Origin: Nitrososphaerota archaeon
GTDB lineage: Archaea > Thermoproteota > EX4484-205 > JAAOZP01
Direction of reading: 5' to 3'
DNA length: 64,000 bases
Assembly (NCBI GenBank): GCA_011605725.1
Contig: JAAOZP010000004.1
Location: 62,001 to 126,000 of the forward strand
Position numbers and translations under genes: made by a program. Shown here in pieces: positions 32,606-40,291 of the stretch (position 1 is its first letter; every line of letters starts with the position of its first letter). The notes under the pieces are model-generated. The model saw nothing but the letters and a program-made list of their open reading frames with translations, ran no database searches and was not told the DNA's origin.

Positions 32606-35173
32606 CTAGGCTATAAAACCATATTCTTCTTGAGCCGGAGGAGGCTGCGGCCTACGTCTCCTTATCCAGAGTAAAGATATTGAAACCGCCAGGACGACAG
32701 CGAAGATTATGACTATAAGGATCAAGTAGAGGTTGCTCACCCTGAAGAAAACCTCTTTAACACCAGTGTTACCGTAAGGATCGGTAGCGTTTATCAAAAC
32801 CATGTAGTCTCCAACCGGATTAGTAACTGGAAGATAATAGTCTCCAACCCACCTGCCACCCTGGTATTTAAGATTTATCATGCTCTTCATGGTTCCTGAG
32901 GAGACAACCGCGGTTACATTCCCGTCTTCAAGCCTTGAAGAATCAGGATATTTCACGATAACTCTTAAGTAGACAGTTTCAAACCCAACCTGATAACTCT
33001 CCTTTAAATCCTCTATCTCAAAGCTTAAAACAGCTTTAGTTATTTCAAGAGGAACAGGGTAGAAACCATAGTTACCATACGTGTCTTTGACAGTAATGTT
33101 CAACACGTTTCGTCCTAAAGCAGCATTCCTTGGGGCACTGACGTTTCCAAACCAAGCTCCTGCTGAGAAGTTCAGGCGGGCGAGAGCCTGCTCAACACCA
33201 TCATGAACCAGCTTAGCGTCTACAAAAGCTCCCTTATCTCGAGAAACATCCTCCAATGTCAGAACATCTTTAGAAGGATATTTCACCACCACTTTAACAA
33301 GTATTTTCTCGGTCCTGGAAAACATGCTGCCAACTGGGGCTAACAGCTCTATGATCAGCCTAGCGGGAACAATACTTATCTCCTGGGAGAAGTCTCCACT
33401 GTTTCCTGAACCGTCTGTCGCGGTTATTCTAAGGATCCAGACCCCGGTTTCCCACATCGCCGGAATCCTCCAAGACAGACTCCACTCTCCAAGGCTGGTC
33501 TTGTCAAGGTTAAACGGGCCCTTCCTAGTCTGGTCCTTGATGAGCTCAAGAGACACGCTGCCGGATGGCAGGGGTGTTCCATCAGGATATGTAACACTGA
33601 CTGAAACGTTTAGCCTAACAGACCTTTCATAAGTCTCGTTAAGCCTGCTCTTTAAAGTAATCCTCAGCTTTGCAGCAGTAAGGGTAAAAGACCTGTTTCC
33701 GGAGCCAGCATTACCATACTGGTCTGAAGCCTCCACCTTGACTAAATATCCCCCTAACGGGTCGGACGGCCCAGTCTTAATACTCTTAAACCAGTATTCG
33801 TCATGCGAGTAATCCATGAATATTTCTCTTCCTTCAACCCCGCCGTAGACGAGCTTCAGCCTCACAACCCCGTTCCAAGGCAGGCTTGAACCATCCTTAT
33901 ATTTCACCCGTACCGTAATGTTTATCGGTTTAACTCTTTCATAGGTTGTAGCATCCATCTCTACAGTAACGTTTAAAACCGCCTTAACCAGAGTAACCTG
34001 CAAAGCATCAGTAACCACCCTCATGTTTTTGAAGTCTAACGCATCGTCACACTCTATGAATGCTGAGAGGACGCCGAGTTGAACATCCACGGGAACTATT
34101 ACCTGCTTGCTTACTTCCCCCTTTGAATCTGTCTCCAGCCTCTGGCTGAAAACCACGTGCGTCGAGTTTCTCAAGTAGAGCATTGCAGAACCGCTGCGCA
34201 CTAGACCGCCAGCCTTAACCAGGATTATCGACTTCCTTTCCCATACTCGCGGCGCATCCCATACGCCAAAATGATACTCGGTGACGCAGCCGCTCCTATT
34301 AACCCGTATAGTGTAGGTTCCTGGAGTAGGGTTGGCAAGACTAATCGTGCGGGAGAAGCCTCCAGTAGAGTTGACGGTTAAACGCTCAGTGCTTAAAAGA
34401 GAACCGTTGGGGTGGAGTATCGTTAGATCAATCGCGGACGTGAAAAACTGGTCTCCAGTAATCTTTACCTGAACATTGCTGGAAGAAGTGTAGACAGGTT
34501 TATCCGTGAGAACCATTGGGGAGAGAAAAATGGAGAACTCGTCGAAAAACGTTTCCACAAACTCTTGAGGAGGGTCGACAACTCCGAGAGATAAGTTCAC
34601 TTGTTTAACGAGAAACAGTTTAACACCGGTCGCGATGGAGATTGTTTGACTACCATTATAAAGTATGGTTAAAGCGTCTGAAGAAGCGTCGAGCCATATG
34701 GTTAAGTTATACCATTTCCCGGTTGAGAAAGTCGCTCCATCATTCCTCCTGTCCAGCCTATAGGCCACTAGCTTAGGGCGTGCAGCATCGTTAACAAAGC
34801 CAAGCTTAACCTCGTATGTTGAAGAATCCGTGAGCGTGAAGATTATTCTTGAGATGTTGAAGCCTGTACCATTGTTTATCTTCAGCATGAAGCTTATTTT
34901 AAAAGAACCCTTAGCGTCGAATATGCGCTGTACGTAGGCACGACTCCCAGGGGATATGCTTATGTTTAAGCATTGCCCGCGGAAGCCGTTGGGAGAGAAA
35001 TAGTAGGCTCCTGAGGCGATGAAGAAGCCTGAGGGAGACGTGTTCAGATTATTGCTGAAGGAAGCGTTGTAAGCGAGTGTAAAGCACGAGTCAGCCTTAA
35101 CGCCGACTGGTATTATTAGGATTGCGAAAAGAAGCAGTGTTGCAGACAGTATTACTACACTATCTTTCAGCAT
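32606..35173 (-). CDS. Cell-surface protein with LamG-like and Ig-like domains
   Basis: 855 residues: signal peptide (VILSATLLLFAILIIPVGVKA), a concanavalin-like domain in residues 30-210 (FKISFMLKINNGTGFNISRI, KWYNLTIWLDASSDALTILY), a macroglobulin-like domain (TDKPVYTSSSNVQVKITGDQ), then four repeats of about 100 residues beginning with Y(E/K)R(V/T)-x-N(I/V) and containing 'YPDGTPLPSGSVSLELI' and 'TDxSGNxG', and a C-terminal membrane helix (LYLILIVIIFAVVLAVSISL) with an RRRRPQPPP tail. It is exported and anchored at the C-terminus. Ligand unknown. Confidence 0.75.
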   Translation of the reverse strand: MLKDSVVILSATLLLFAILIIPVGVKADSCFTLAYNASFSNNLNTSPSGFFIASGAYYFSPNGFRGQCLNISISPGSRAYVQRIFDAKGSFKISFMLKINNGTGFNISRIIFTLTDSSTYEVKLGFVNDAARPKLVAYRLDRRNDGATFSTGKWYNLTIWLDASSDALTILYNGSQTISIATGVKLFLVKQVNLSLGVVDPPQEFVETFFDEFSIFLSPMVLTDKPVYTSSSNVQVKITGDQFFTSAIDLTILHPNGSLLSTERLTVNSTGGFSRTISLANPTPGTYTIRVNRSGCVTEYHFGVWDAPRVWERKSIILVKAGGLVRSGSAMLYLRNSTHVVFSQRLETDSKGEVSKQVIVPVDVQLGVLSAFIECDDALDFKNMRVVTDALQVTLVKAVLNVTVEMDATTYERVKPINITVRVKYKDGSSLPWNGVVRLKLVYGGVEGREIFMDYSHDEYWFKSIKTGPSDPLGGYLVKVEASDQYGNAGSGNRSFTLTAAKLRITLKSRLNETYERSVRLNVSVSVTYPDGTPLPSGSVSLELIKDQTRKGPFNLDKTSLGEWSLSWRIPAMWETGVWILRITATDGSGNSGDFSQEISIVPARLIIELLAPVGSMFSRTEKILVKVVVKYPSKDVLTLEDVSRDKGAFVDAKLVHDGVEQALARLNFSAGAWFGNVSAPRNAALGRNVLNITVKDTYGNYGFYPVPLEITKAVLSFEIEDLKESYQVGFETVYLRVIVKYPDSSRLEDGNVTAVVSSGTMKSMINLKYQGGRWVGDYYLPVTNPVGDYMVLINATDPYGNTGVKEVFFRVSNLYLILIVIIFAVVLAVSISLLWIRRRRPQPPPAQEEYGFIA

Positions 35174-35260
35174 CTGTGTTGCATCCTAATCAAGCGTTTT
35201 AAAGGTTTTGTTTAGGTTTGTATAAAAATAAAATAGTCAGGTTTACGGCGGAGGCTCAAC

Positions 35261-35884
35261 CTAGCGCATCCGCCGCCTTACGAATCCAATAATTTTCACC
35301 ATTATACTCCTGAGCCACCCTGTTTTCTCAACCCTCAGCTCTCCTTTAAAAACCATTTCTAAAACCCTACTGTAGGCCTCTGGGTTTCTTGAAGCAAGCA
35401 TGAGAAGCGTCTCTTCACGCAGCCTAGAGCCTTTAGGAGGAGTGGAACCGTTCTCAATGCTTTTTAAAAACTCTTCCTCGCTTTTCCCCGGGCCAACAAT
35501 ACTTGACACAAGGAGGGCAAGTCCTGCTGCGAAAAAAACCATAGGCAGCAAGTATTTTAACGGGTCTTTTTGAGAAGCCTCCCCCATATCCTCAATAATC
35601 GTTACCCCCGAGAGCTGGCTTGAAAGCCTTGAATCGTATTTAACGAGTAGCATGGAGCCCTGGACTAAGGTTTTAAGCGATTCAGGCCTGAAAACCGTTG
35701 AAGAAACGTTGTTGACTAAGCATAGTTCAACCAGCGTATTGTTATGAAGTAGGGCAGTGACACGTATTGAAGCAAGAGTCCCGTTTCCCTCTAGGGTGCT
35801 AGACGGGTTTGAACACGCGTTGAGACAAGTGTTGGCAAGCAGCGTCAAGAGAAACGTTAAACATGCTTTCACGCGCGCCGTCAA
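35261..35884 (-). CDS. Membrane protein of unknown function
   Basis: 207 residues. N-terminal signal or lipid-attachment-like region (CLTFLLTLLANTCLNACS), an external part with four NxS/T sites, a membrane helix at about residues 112-130 (YLLPMVFFAAGLALLVSSIV), then a charged cytoplasmic domain (FLKSIENGSTPPKGSRLREE) that ends RRRMR. No family recognised. It follows the 855-residue surface protein gene in order on the same strand but is transcribed upstream of it, 87 bases apart, so they may form an operon. Confidence 0.55.
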   Translation of the reverse strand: MTARVKACLTFLLTLLANTCLNACSNPSSTLEGNGTLASIRVTALLHNNTLVELCLVNNVSSTVFRPESLKTLVQGSMLLVKYDSRLSSQLSGVTIIEDMGEASQKDPLKYLLPMVFFAAGLALLVSSIVGPGKSEEEFLKSIENGSTPPKGSRLREETLLMLASRNPEAYSRVLEMVFKGELRVEKTGWLRSIMVKIIGFVRRRMR

Positions 35885-36034
35885 CCCATTTTAAACCTTG
35901 AAGAGAACCTAATAAGCCCCCATGCGTAACGGCATCAATCCGCCCATCTTATCCTCATCCTTACTCAGATTTTTGAGGCGGTTTTCATCTGCCGGAGAAT
36001 TCTATGCGGAAAAGGTATTTAAGCATTAAGCGTA

Positions 36035-36496
36035 TCACGGCTTTGAACCGGTCAGATTTAAAATCTGCCTTGAAATATTCCTCCAGTGTGAGCCCCTCCA
36101 ATACAGCTTGCCACACACCTTGCACCTCCAGAGTAGATCCACGTTCTTAGGAGCTTCAGGATTCTTCTCAGCTTCTTCAGGGGGAAGGGGTTCAAGCTCG
36201 CCATTGCAAACTGTGCATCTTAAAGAATCCTTTTGGAAAACCAGTTTAAACCTCTCCACCAGGAGTCTTAACACCTCCTCCTCCGTTAAGCCTTTGGTTA
36301 AAACTACTTCAACACCTTTTCTCTCAGCTATTTTCGCAAGCTCGTCGTCAGAAGTAACGAGTATACGGCCGTTTAAAGCGAGTTGAACAATATTTTCATC
36401 ATCAACAGTGTTCAGATAGAGAGTATCATAACCCATTATTCTAAGCCATTTGGCAACATAGCCATGCATGCTGTCAACTAGAAATTTCAGGCTCAA
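36035..36496 (-). CDS. Mut7-C RNase-type protein (PIN-like with zinc ribbon)
   Basis: 153 residues from a TTG start overlapping the CBS gene by 23 bases. N-terminal PIN-like half: KFLVDSMHGYVAKWLRIMGY, NGRILVTSDDELAKIAERKG with the catalytic acids D, E/D. C-terminal zinc ribbon: LRCTVCNGELEPL and LLWRCKVCGKLYWRGSHW. This is the Mut7-C (DUF82) domain of predicted RNases. Translationally coupled to the upstream CBS gene. Confidence 0.88.
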   Translation of the reverse strand: MSLKFLVDSMHGYVAKWLRIMGYDTLYLNTVDDENIVQLALNGRILVTSDDELAKIAERKGVEVVLTKGLTEEEVLRLLVERFKLVFQKDSLRCTVCNGELEPLPPEEAEKNPEAPKNVDLLWRCKVCGKLYWRGSHWRNISRQILNLTGSKP

Positions 36497-37379
36497 TCCT
36501 GACAGCCTTTAGAAAATCCATTTCTGTTAAAAAGCCTTCCAGCGAGCCGGATTTAACTACTAGGGCAGACCCATAACTGCTCCTCTTTATTATCTCCCAA
36601 GCCTCAGCAATCCTGGCCTGCGGATCCAGAACAGGCGGATCCTTAACTGTGAAGTCGATAACGCTCATGCGCATAAGCTCGTCTAAAGTCTTTCCAGCAT
36701 GCTTGAAAAACTCCCTGCCGCCGAGAAACCTGATTATTGAGCGGGATGAGAATAGACCTATTGGCTTAGACTTCTCCAAGCATGGTAAACGCCTGTGTCC
36801 AGAGCTGACCATGACTTCAACGCCTTCTCTAAGACTCCTGTCAATCGAGATGCAAACCGGAGACTTAGACATGTAGTCTTCGACAAGCCCGCTTTCCAGC
36901 GAATAGTTACACCTTTCAAGCACATCCCTAACTGTCAACACGGCTTTAAGCCGGTTGCTCTTGTCAACTACTGCAAGACTGTTAACACTCCTCTCCCTCA
37001 TCAACGTTATTGATTCCCGAATGCTTTCAGACTGGAGTATGCTTACCACGTCCCTACTCATGATTCTAGCCACAGGTGTCGACATTATGCTCATAACAGG
37101 TGTTTCAGGAGATTCTCTAGACCTCCAAAGCAGGTGTTTAGCCACCTCCATGGGTGTTACGATCCCCTCTAGAAGACCGCTTGCCGCAGCTACGAAAACC
37201 CTCCTGAAGCCTCTTGCAACCATTGTTTCAAGCAGCCGTGACAAAGGCGTGGTCTTGGTTACTGAGAGCGGCGGGGAAGTAGCGTAGTATAGTACTGTCG
37301 AAGGCGAAGAGTACGACTGGACCCTCTTCCGAGGGCGGTCCTTCATGTATCTTAATCCTTTCTCCCTATTCCTGTTCAA
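36474..37379 (-). CDS. Protein with four CBS domains
   Basis: 301 residues; TTG start at 37379 preceded by GGAG five bases upstream, an ATG at 37346 being the alternative. Two CBS pairs: repeated helices and strands such as MSRDVVSILQSESIRESITL and MSKSPVCISIDRSLREGVEV, each with the 'V(V)D..n.l.Gvlt..D' pattern. CBS pairs bind adenine nucleotides and regulate a partner. It follows a second CBS gene by two bases and is fused by overlap to the Mut7-C RNase gene, so an adenylate-sensing RNase module is possible. Confidence 0.85.
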   Translation of the reverse strand: MNRNREKGLRYMKDRPRKRVQSYSSPSTVLYYATSPPLSVTKTTPLSRLLETMVARGFRRVFVAAASGLLEGIVTPMEVAKHLLWRSRESPETPVMSIMSTPVARIMSRDVVSILQSESIRESITLMRERSVNSLAVVDKSNRLKAVLTVRDVLERCNYSLESGLVEDYMSKSPVCISIDRSLREGVEVMVSSGHRRLPCLEKSKPIGLFSSRSIIRFLGGREFFKHAGKTLDELMRMSVIDFTVKDPPVLDPQARIAEAWEIIKRSSYGSALVVKSGSLEGFLTEMDFLKAVRIEPEISS

Positions 37380-37381
37380 CC

Positions 37382-37951
37382 CTACTCCTCAGAAGCTATC
37401 TTAAGGTCAGCCATGCAGTCTTCGCATAAAAGCCTTCCTTCGACAATGCTCAGCGAGTCAGACCACATTCCACACTCCTCGCAGAATCCTTCGTAAAACT
37501 CTTTCCTTATTATGCTTCTGGAACGCTCCATTTCCGTTTTTTCAATCAGCTCGTATATCGCGGGTATAGCGTACACTAGGTCTCTCTCTGAGACTATTCC
37601 AACAAGCTTCCCTCCCCTTTCGACGCCGAGCTTCTTAATTTTACTCCTCCGCATCTTGTCGAGAGCTTCCACAATACTGCTGTCGCTACTAATCTTTTTC
37701 AGAGGGTTAGACATAACCTCTTTAACCTTCACGAGCCTTGGATCCTTAGATTTAGCCACAACCTTCTCTATAACATCCCTCTCAGTAATTATTCCAACAT
37801 CCTTACCTTCATCATTCACTACGATGAGCGAGCTTATATCGTGGTGAACCATTTGAAGAACAGCTGTGTGGACAGATTCATCCGGACCTATTGATATCAC
37901 TGGGTAGCTCATGACCTCGTCAACGGTTAACGCCTTCCTGCTCGGCTTCAA
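37382..37951 (-). CDS. CBS-pair protein with C-terminal zinc ribbon
   Basis: 189 residues. A CBS pair (VMSYPVISIGPDESVHTAVL, GIITERDVIEKVVAKSKDPR, VMSNPLKKISSDSSIVEALD, GIVSERDLVYAIPAIYEL) and a zinc knuckle near the end (CEECGMWSDSLSIVEGRLLC then EDCMADL). In archaea this architecture is common and likely senses AMP/ATP or SAM. First gene of the CBS-CBS-Mut7-C operon. Confidence 0.88.
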   Translation of the reverse strand: MKPSRKALTVDEVMSYPVISIGPDESVHTAVLQMVHHDISSLIVVNDEGKDVGIITERDVIEKVVAKSKDPRLVKVKEVMSNPLKKISSDSSIVEALDKMRRSKIKKLGVERGGKLVGIVSERDLVYAIPAIYELIEKTEMERSRSIIRKEFYEGFCEECGMWSDSLSIVEGRLLCEDCMADLKIASEE

Positions 37952-38050
37952 CCTCCTCCCCTTTTTGGCTAACTATTGTCTCCTAGAGTATTTAAACTAA
38001 TAGGGGTTAAATTTATCTATAGGGATTCTGGAGAAACATCGTATTAAAAA

Positions 38051-38359
38051 ATGGGTGGGTCTAAGAAGCTTCGGTTAAGCCAGCTGGAGAAAAGGCAGAA
38101 GGAGGAGAGTAAGAAAGAGAAGGCTGAACGCTTAAAAAGCGAGAAGAAAGTGGGTGAAATACTCCGTGAAGAGGATGATAAGATGCTTGAGAAGCTTAAA
38201 GGGGTTAAGGTTTTAACACCGTACGTCGTCTTCAGCCAGACAGGCCTAAAAATGGGGGAGGCTAAGAGGCTTCTGAAACGATTAGAGGAAAAAGGCATAG
38301 TAAAAAGGGTTTCAGGCAACAGCAGCATTCCTGTTTACACGTTTCCTCAAGCCGCTTAA
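38051..38359 (+). CDS. rps25e: Small ribosomal subunit protein eS25
   Basis: 102 residues. The basic N-terminal tail (KKLRLSQLEKRQKEESKKEK) leads to a winged helix (VLTPYVVFSQTGLKMGEAKR, LLKRLEEKGIVKRVSGNSSI, PVYTF). This matches eS25 in length and order. The protein occurs in TACK archaea and eukaryotes. A TATA-like TTAAATTTAT stretch lies at about 38007-38016. The last 4 bases overlap the converging gene. Confidence 0.93.
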   Translation: MGGSKKLRLSQLEKRQKEESKKEKAERLKSEKKVGEILREEDDKMLEKLKGVKVLTPYVVFSQTGLKMGEAKRLLKRLEEKGIVKRVSGNSSIPVYTFPQAA

Positions 38360-38730
38360 ACACGGGAAACAGAAACAACTTCCCCCTCCTTAAGGCTTTT
38401 CAACGAGTCGAGTGGAGTCAACAATCTTCCGATAAGAATGGTGTTTAGAAACCTGCAGTCAGGCGAGGCTGAGGTGAAGAAAACCAGCCCCTGGAAGCGG
38501 GGAGAATAACCGACGTCTCCCTGAGATGCTTCTGAAAGGGTTTTTTCAACCCCGATTCTAATACCCATGGTCAGGTAAATGTAAGTATCCCCCTTTCCTA
38601 CAACACCTATCTTCGGAAGGGACCCGCTGAGTGCTGAGAAAACCCTTGGCGAGAAACCCCGTTTAACGCTGAACCTGCAGACGTCAACACTACCCGAAAC
38701 TATTTTTAACTCAAGCACATCCATCGACAT
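38356..38730 (-). CDS. Cyclophilin-like (DUF369-type) protein
   Basis: 124 residues, beta-rich. The block GDVGYSPRFQGLVFFTSAS matches the 'GDV.Y.P.....iff' signature of the archaeal cyclophilin-like domain, and the end TPLDSLKSLKEGEVVSVSRV agrees with its last strand. No catalytic cyclophilin residues are claimed for this family and the role is unknown. Converges on the eS25 gene. Confidence 0.55.
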   Translation of the reverse strand: MSMDVLELKIVSGSVDVCRFSVKRGFSPRVFSALSGSLPKIGVVGKGDTYIYLTMGIRIGVEKTLSEASQGDVGYSPRFQGLVFFTSASPDCRFLNTILIGRLLTPLDSLKSLKEGEVVSVSRV

Positions 38731-38960
38731 AAAAGTTTAACAGAAGCCTCCAGCAGGGTATTAATAAGGCTTATGCCAAGTTTGGAGAAACCCTTAGCAA
38801 CCCTTTTTCTCAACCTAAGAGCGTTAGCGCGCGAGCTTCTGAAGCCGAGGCTTTACGCTTTCAACCGCTTCTGCTGGTTCAGGCACGCTAACTATCTAAG
38901 CATGGACGATTCATACATTATTTTTAAAACAAGCGTGCTAGGAAGTGTGTGGGAATCCAG

Positions 38961-39428
38961 ATGGCTAGAGGTGGAGGAGAAATCCGTAGAAGACTCATGG
39001 AACTGGTGGAGAAGTTCAGGGAAAAAGGTGCACTTAGCCCTGAGAAAGCTTTGACCGCCCAAGAGTTGGGGTTGCCACCCTGGTTTGAGCAGGCTATGCA
39101 TCGAAGACTCGGCCAGCTAGGGATATTTGTTGAAGTTAATGGCAAATACTATCTTGATGAGGATAGGCTCAGAAAAATACAAGAGAGATATTTTAAAACC
39201 GAATATGGAGGCAGGACGCATAGCTGGTCTCGTTACCTATGGGTTCTCTTGATGTTGCCCATTGGACTCATAGTTTCACTTGCAATCTTCTACCTCCTGG
39301 TCTTGAGTGGAGCTAGGTTTTTCCCAGGGGAATTCCTGATGATTTTAACTATTGTCATGGTTGTTGTAGCCGTAATAAGAATTCTCTACTGGAGGTCGAG
39401 AAGGAGATATTGGCCTGGACAATGGTGA
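38961..39428 (+). CDS. Winged-helix-like protein with two membrane helices
   Basis: 155 residues from the ATG at 38961; a GTG at 38949 is possible but the TATA-like ATTTTTAAAA at 38920-38929 favours a start further down. Residues 1-80 are a helical, probably winged-helix domain (ALSPEKALTAQELGLPPWFE, QAMHRRLGQLGIFVEVNGKY, YLDEDRLRKI), and residues 92-140 hold two membrane helices (YLWVLLMLPIGLIVSLAIFY, LMILTIVMVVVAVIRILYW). Membrane-bound regulator or unknown. The 230-base gap before it (38731-38960) has only a GC-palindrome-like TTAGCGCGCGAGCT at 38824-38837 and the promoter. Confidence 0.6.
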   Translation: MARGGGEIRRRLMELVEKFREKGALSPEKALTAQELGLPPWFEQAMHRRLGQLGIFVEVNGKYYLDEDRLRKIQERYFKTEYGGRTHSWSRYLWVLLMLPIGLIVSLAIFYLLVLSGARFFPGEFLMILTIVMVVVAVIRILYWRSRRRYWPGQW

Positions 39429-39706
39429 GGAGAACATCAAGAGCAGGAGGAGTATTTAAGTTTAGTTGGCTATAAATGGACAAAAATCCGGTTTAGTGGT
39501 GCTACTGCTTTGGAAACATATTTTAGTGGTGCCTCGGCTTTCCTGAACCCCCCAAAGTATCCAGATAGTAAAAGCGAGTATATTAATGGATATGTTCAAT
39601 TTGAATCTAACTTTATCCCTGATCCATAGGCGTGGCTTAAAAACCAAATTCTAAACTTCTTTTTAACGCACGCTAACCTTCATACCCTCGAGGAGGTTGA
39701 AAAGGC
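39429..39706. other. Intergenic region, 278 bases
   Basis: No convincing gene on either strand. It contains a direct repeat of TTTAGTGGTGC at about 39492 and 39524, and the GC palindrome relative TTAACGCACGCTAA at 39663-39676, 31 bases before the zinc-protein start. Confidence 0.4.
39663..39676. repeat. GC palindrome copy, degenerate (TTAACGCACGCTAA)
   Basis: Outer TTA...TAA arms and GC alternation are kept; the left AGC arm has changed to AAC. Lies upstream of the small zinc-protein gene. Confidence 0.4.
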
Positions 39707-39871
39707 TTGAGGATAGGCAGGTGTGCTAGATGCGGAAGAGAGCTTAAGCGGGGGGAGCCTAGGATCAGGGTGATTCTGAAGAACGGCAGGGAGGTCAACA
39801 AGACCTATTGCATGAGATGCTTCGACAGGGTCTCCAGAATCCACAGAGGTAACATTAATAAGGAAAAGTAA
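39707..39871 (+). CDS. Small zinc-binding protein (54 residues)
   Basis: A TTG start preceded by AGGAGG ten bases upstream opens a frame of 54 residues: IGRCARCGRELKRGEPRIRV, then ILKNGREVNKTYCMRCFDRV and a basic tail. CxxC and CxxC pairs form a zinc finger, as in PARP-type or zinc-ribbon domains. It is followed by the coiled-coil gene at 39890. The good ribosome-binding site and the Cys pairs support it as real in spite of its length. Confidence 0.6.
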   Translation: MRIGRCARCGRELKRGEPRIRVILKNGREVNKTYCMRCFDRVSRIHRGNINKEK

Positions 39872-39889
39872 ACCATAATAAGGCTTAGG

Positions 39890-40120
39890 GTGGTCGGGTT
39901 GCTCATACTCATAGGGCCTCCAGATTCTGAGGAAAGGTTGAAACACTTGGAGAGAGAGAAGGAAAGACTTGAAAAAGAGTATGAGGATCTTCAGAAAAAA
40001 TTTGAGGAGGGTAAAATAAGTAAGGAGGAGTACGAGAAGAGGAAGCACGATATCGAGAGGGAGTTCGTAGAGGTCATGGACAGGATAGTTCAGTATAAGG
40101 CTTTTTCAAGCGGCTTTTAG
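39890..40120 (+). CDS. Small coiled-coil protein
   Basis: About 73-76 residues; GTG at 39890 or TTG at 39899. After a short hydrophobic start the protein is a single charged helix hairpin (EERLKHLEREKERLEKEYED, LQKKFEEGKISKEEYEKRKH) with the 'GKISKEEYEKRK' turn found in many archaeal short helical-hairpin proteins. Probably co-transcribed with the zinc protein 18 bases upstream. Function unknown. Confidence 0.5.
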   Translation: MVGLLILIGPPDSEERLKHLEREKERLEKEYEDLQKKFEEGKISKEEYEKRKHDIEREFVEVMDRIVQYKAFSSGF

Positions 40121-40138
40121 GGTTTTCAGAGGATTTTC

Positions 40139-40151
40139 TAATGCATGCTAG
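40139..40151. repeat. GC palindrome copy, degenerate (TAATGCATGCTAG)
   Basis: Alternating TAATGCATGCTA with palindromic ATGCAT, in the gap between the coiled-coil gene and the chaperonin gene, about 110 bases before the chaperonin promoter (CTTAAAAATG near 40252). Confidence 0.35.
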
Positions 40152-40291
40152 CGGTGGGCCCTCTGGAGACAAGAAAAGCAGGCTTTCAACTACCAATAAC
40201 TGGAGAACACTAGCTTAAAGGCCTGCTTTAACCGATTCTGGTTTAGAAAGGCTTAAAAATGGGTTTTTTAAGCTAGAGAGCGGTGAGTAAA

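Noticed and set aside
38773..39054. Plus-strand frame of 93 codons before the winged-helix membrane protein
   Set aside because: Trp-rich, no ribosome-binding site, overlaps the better supported gene at 38961 and contains the probable promoter of that gene.
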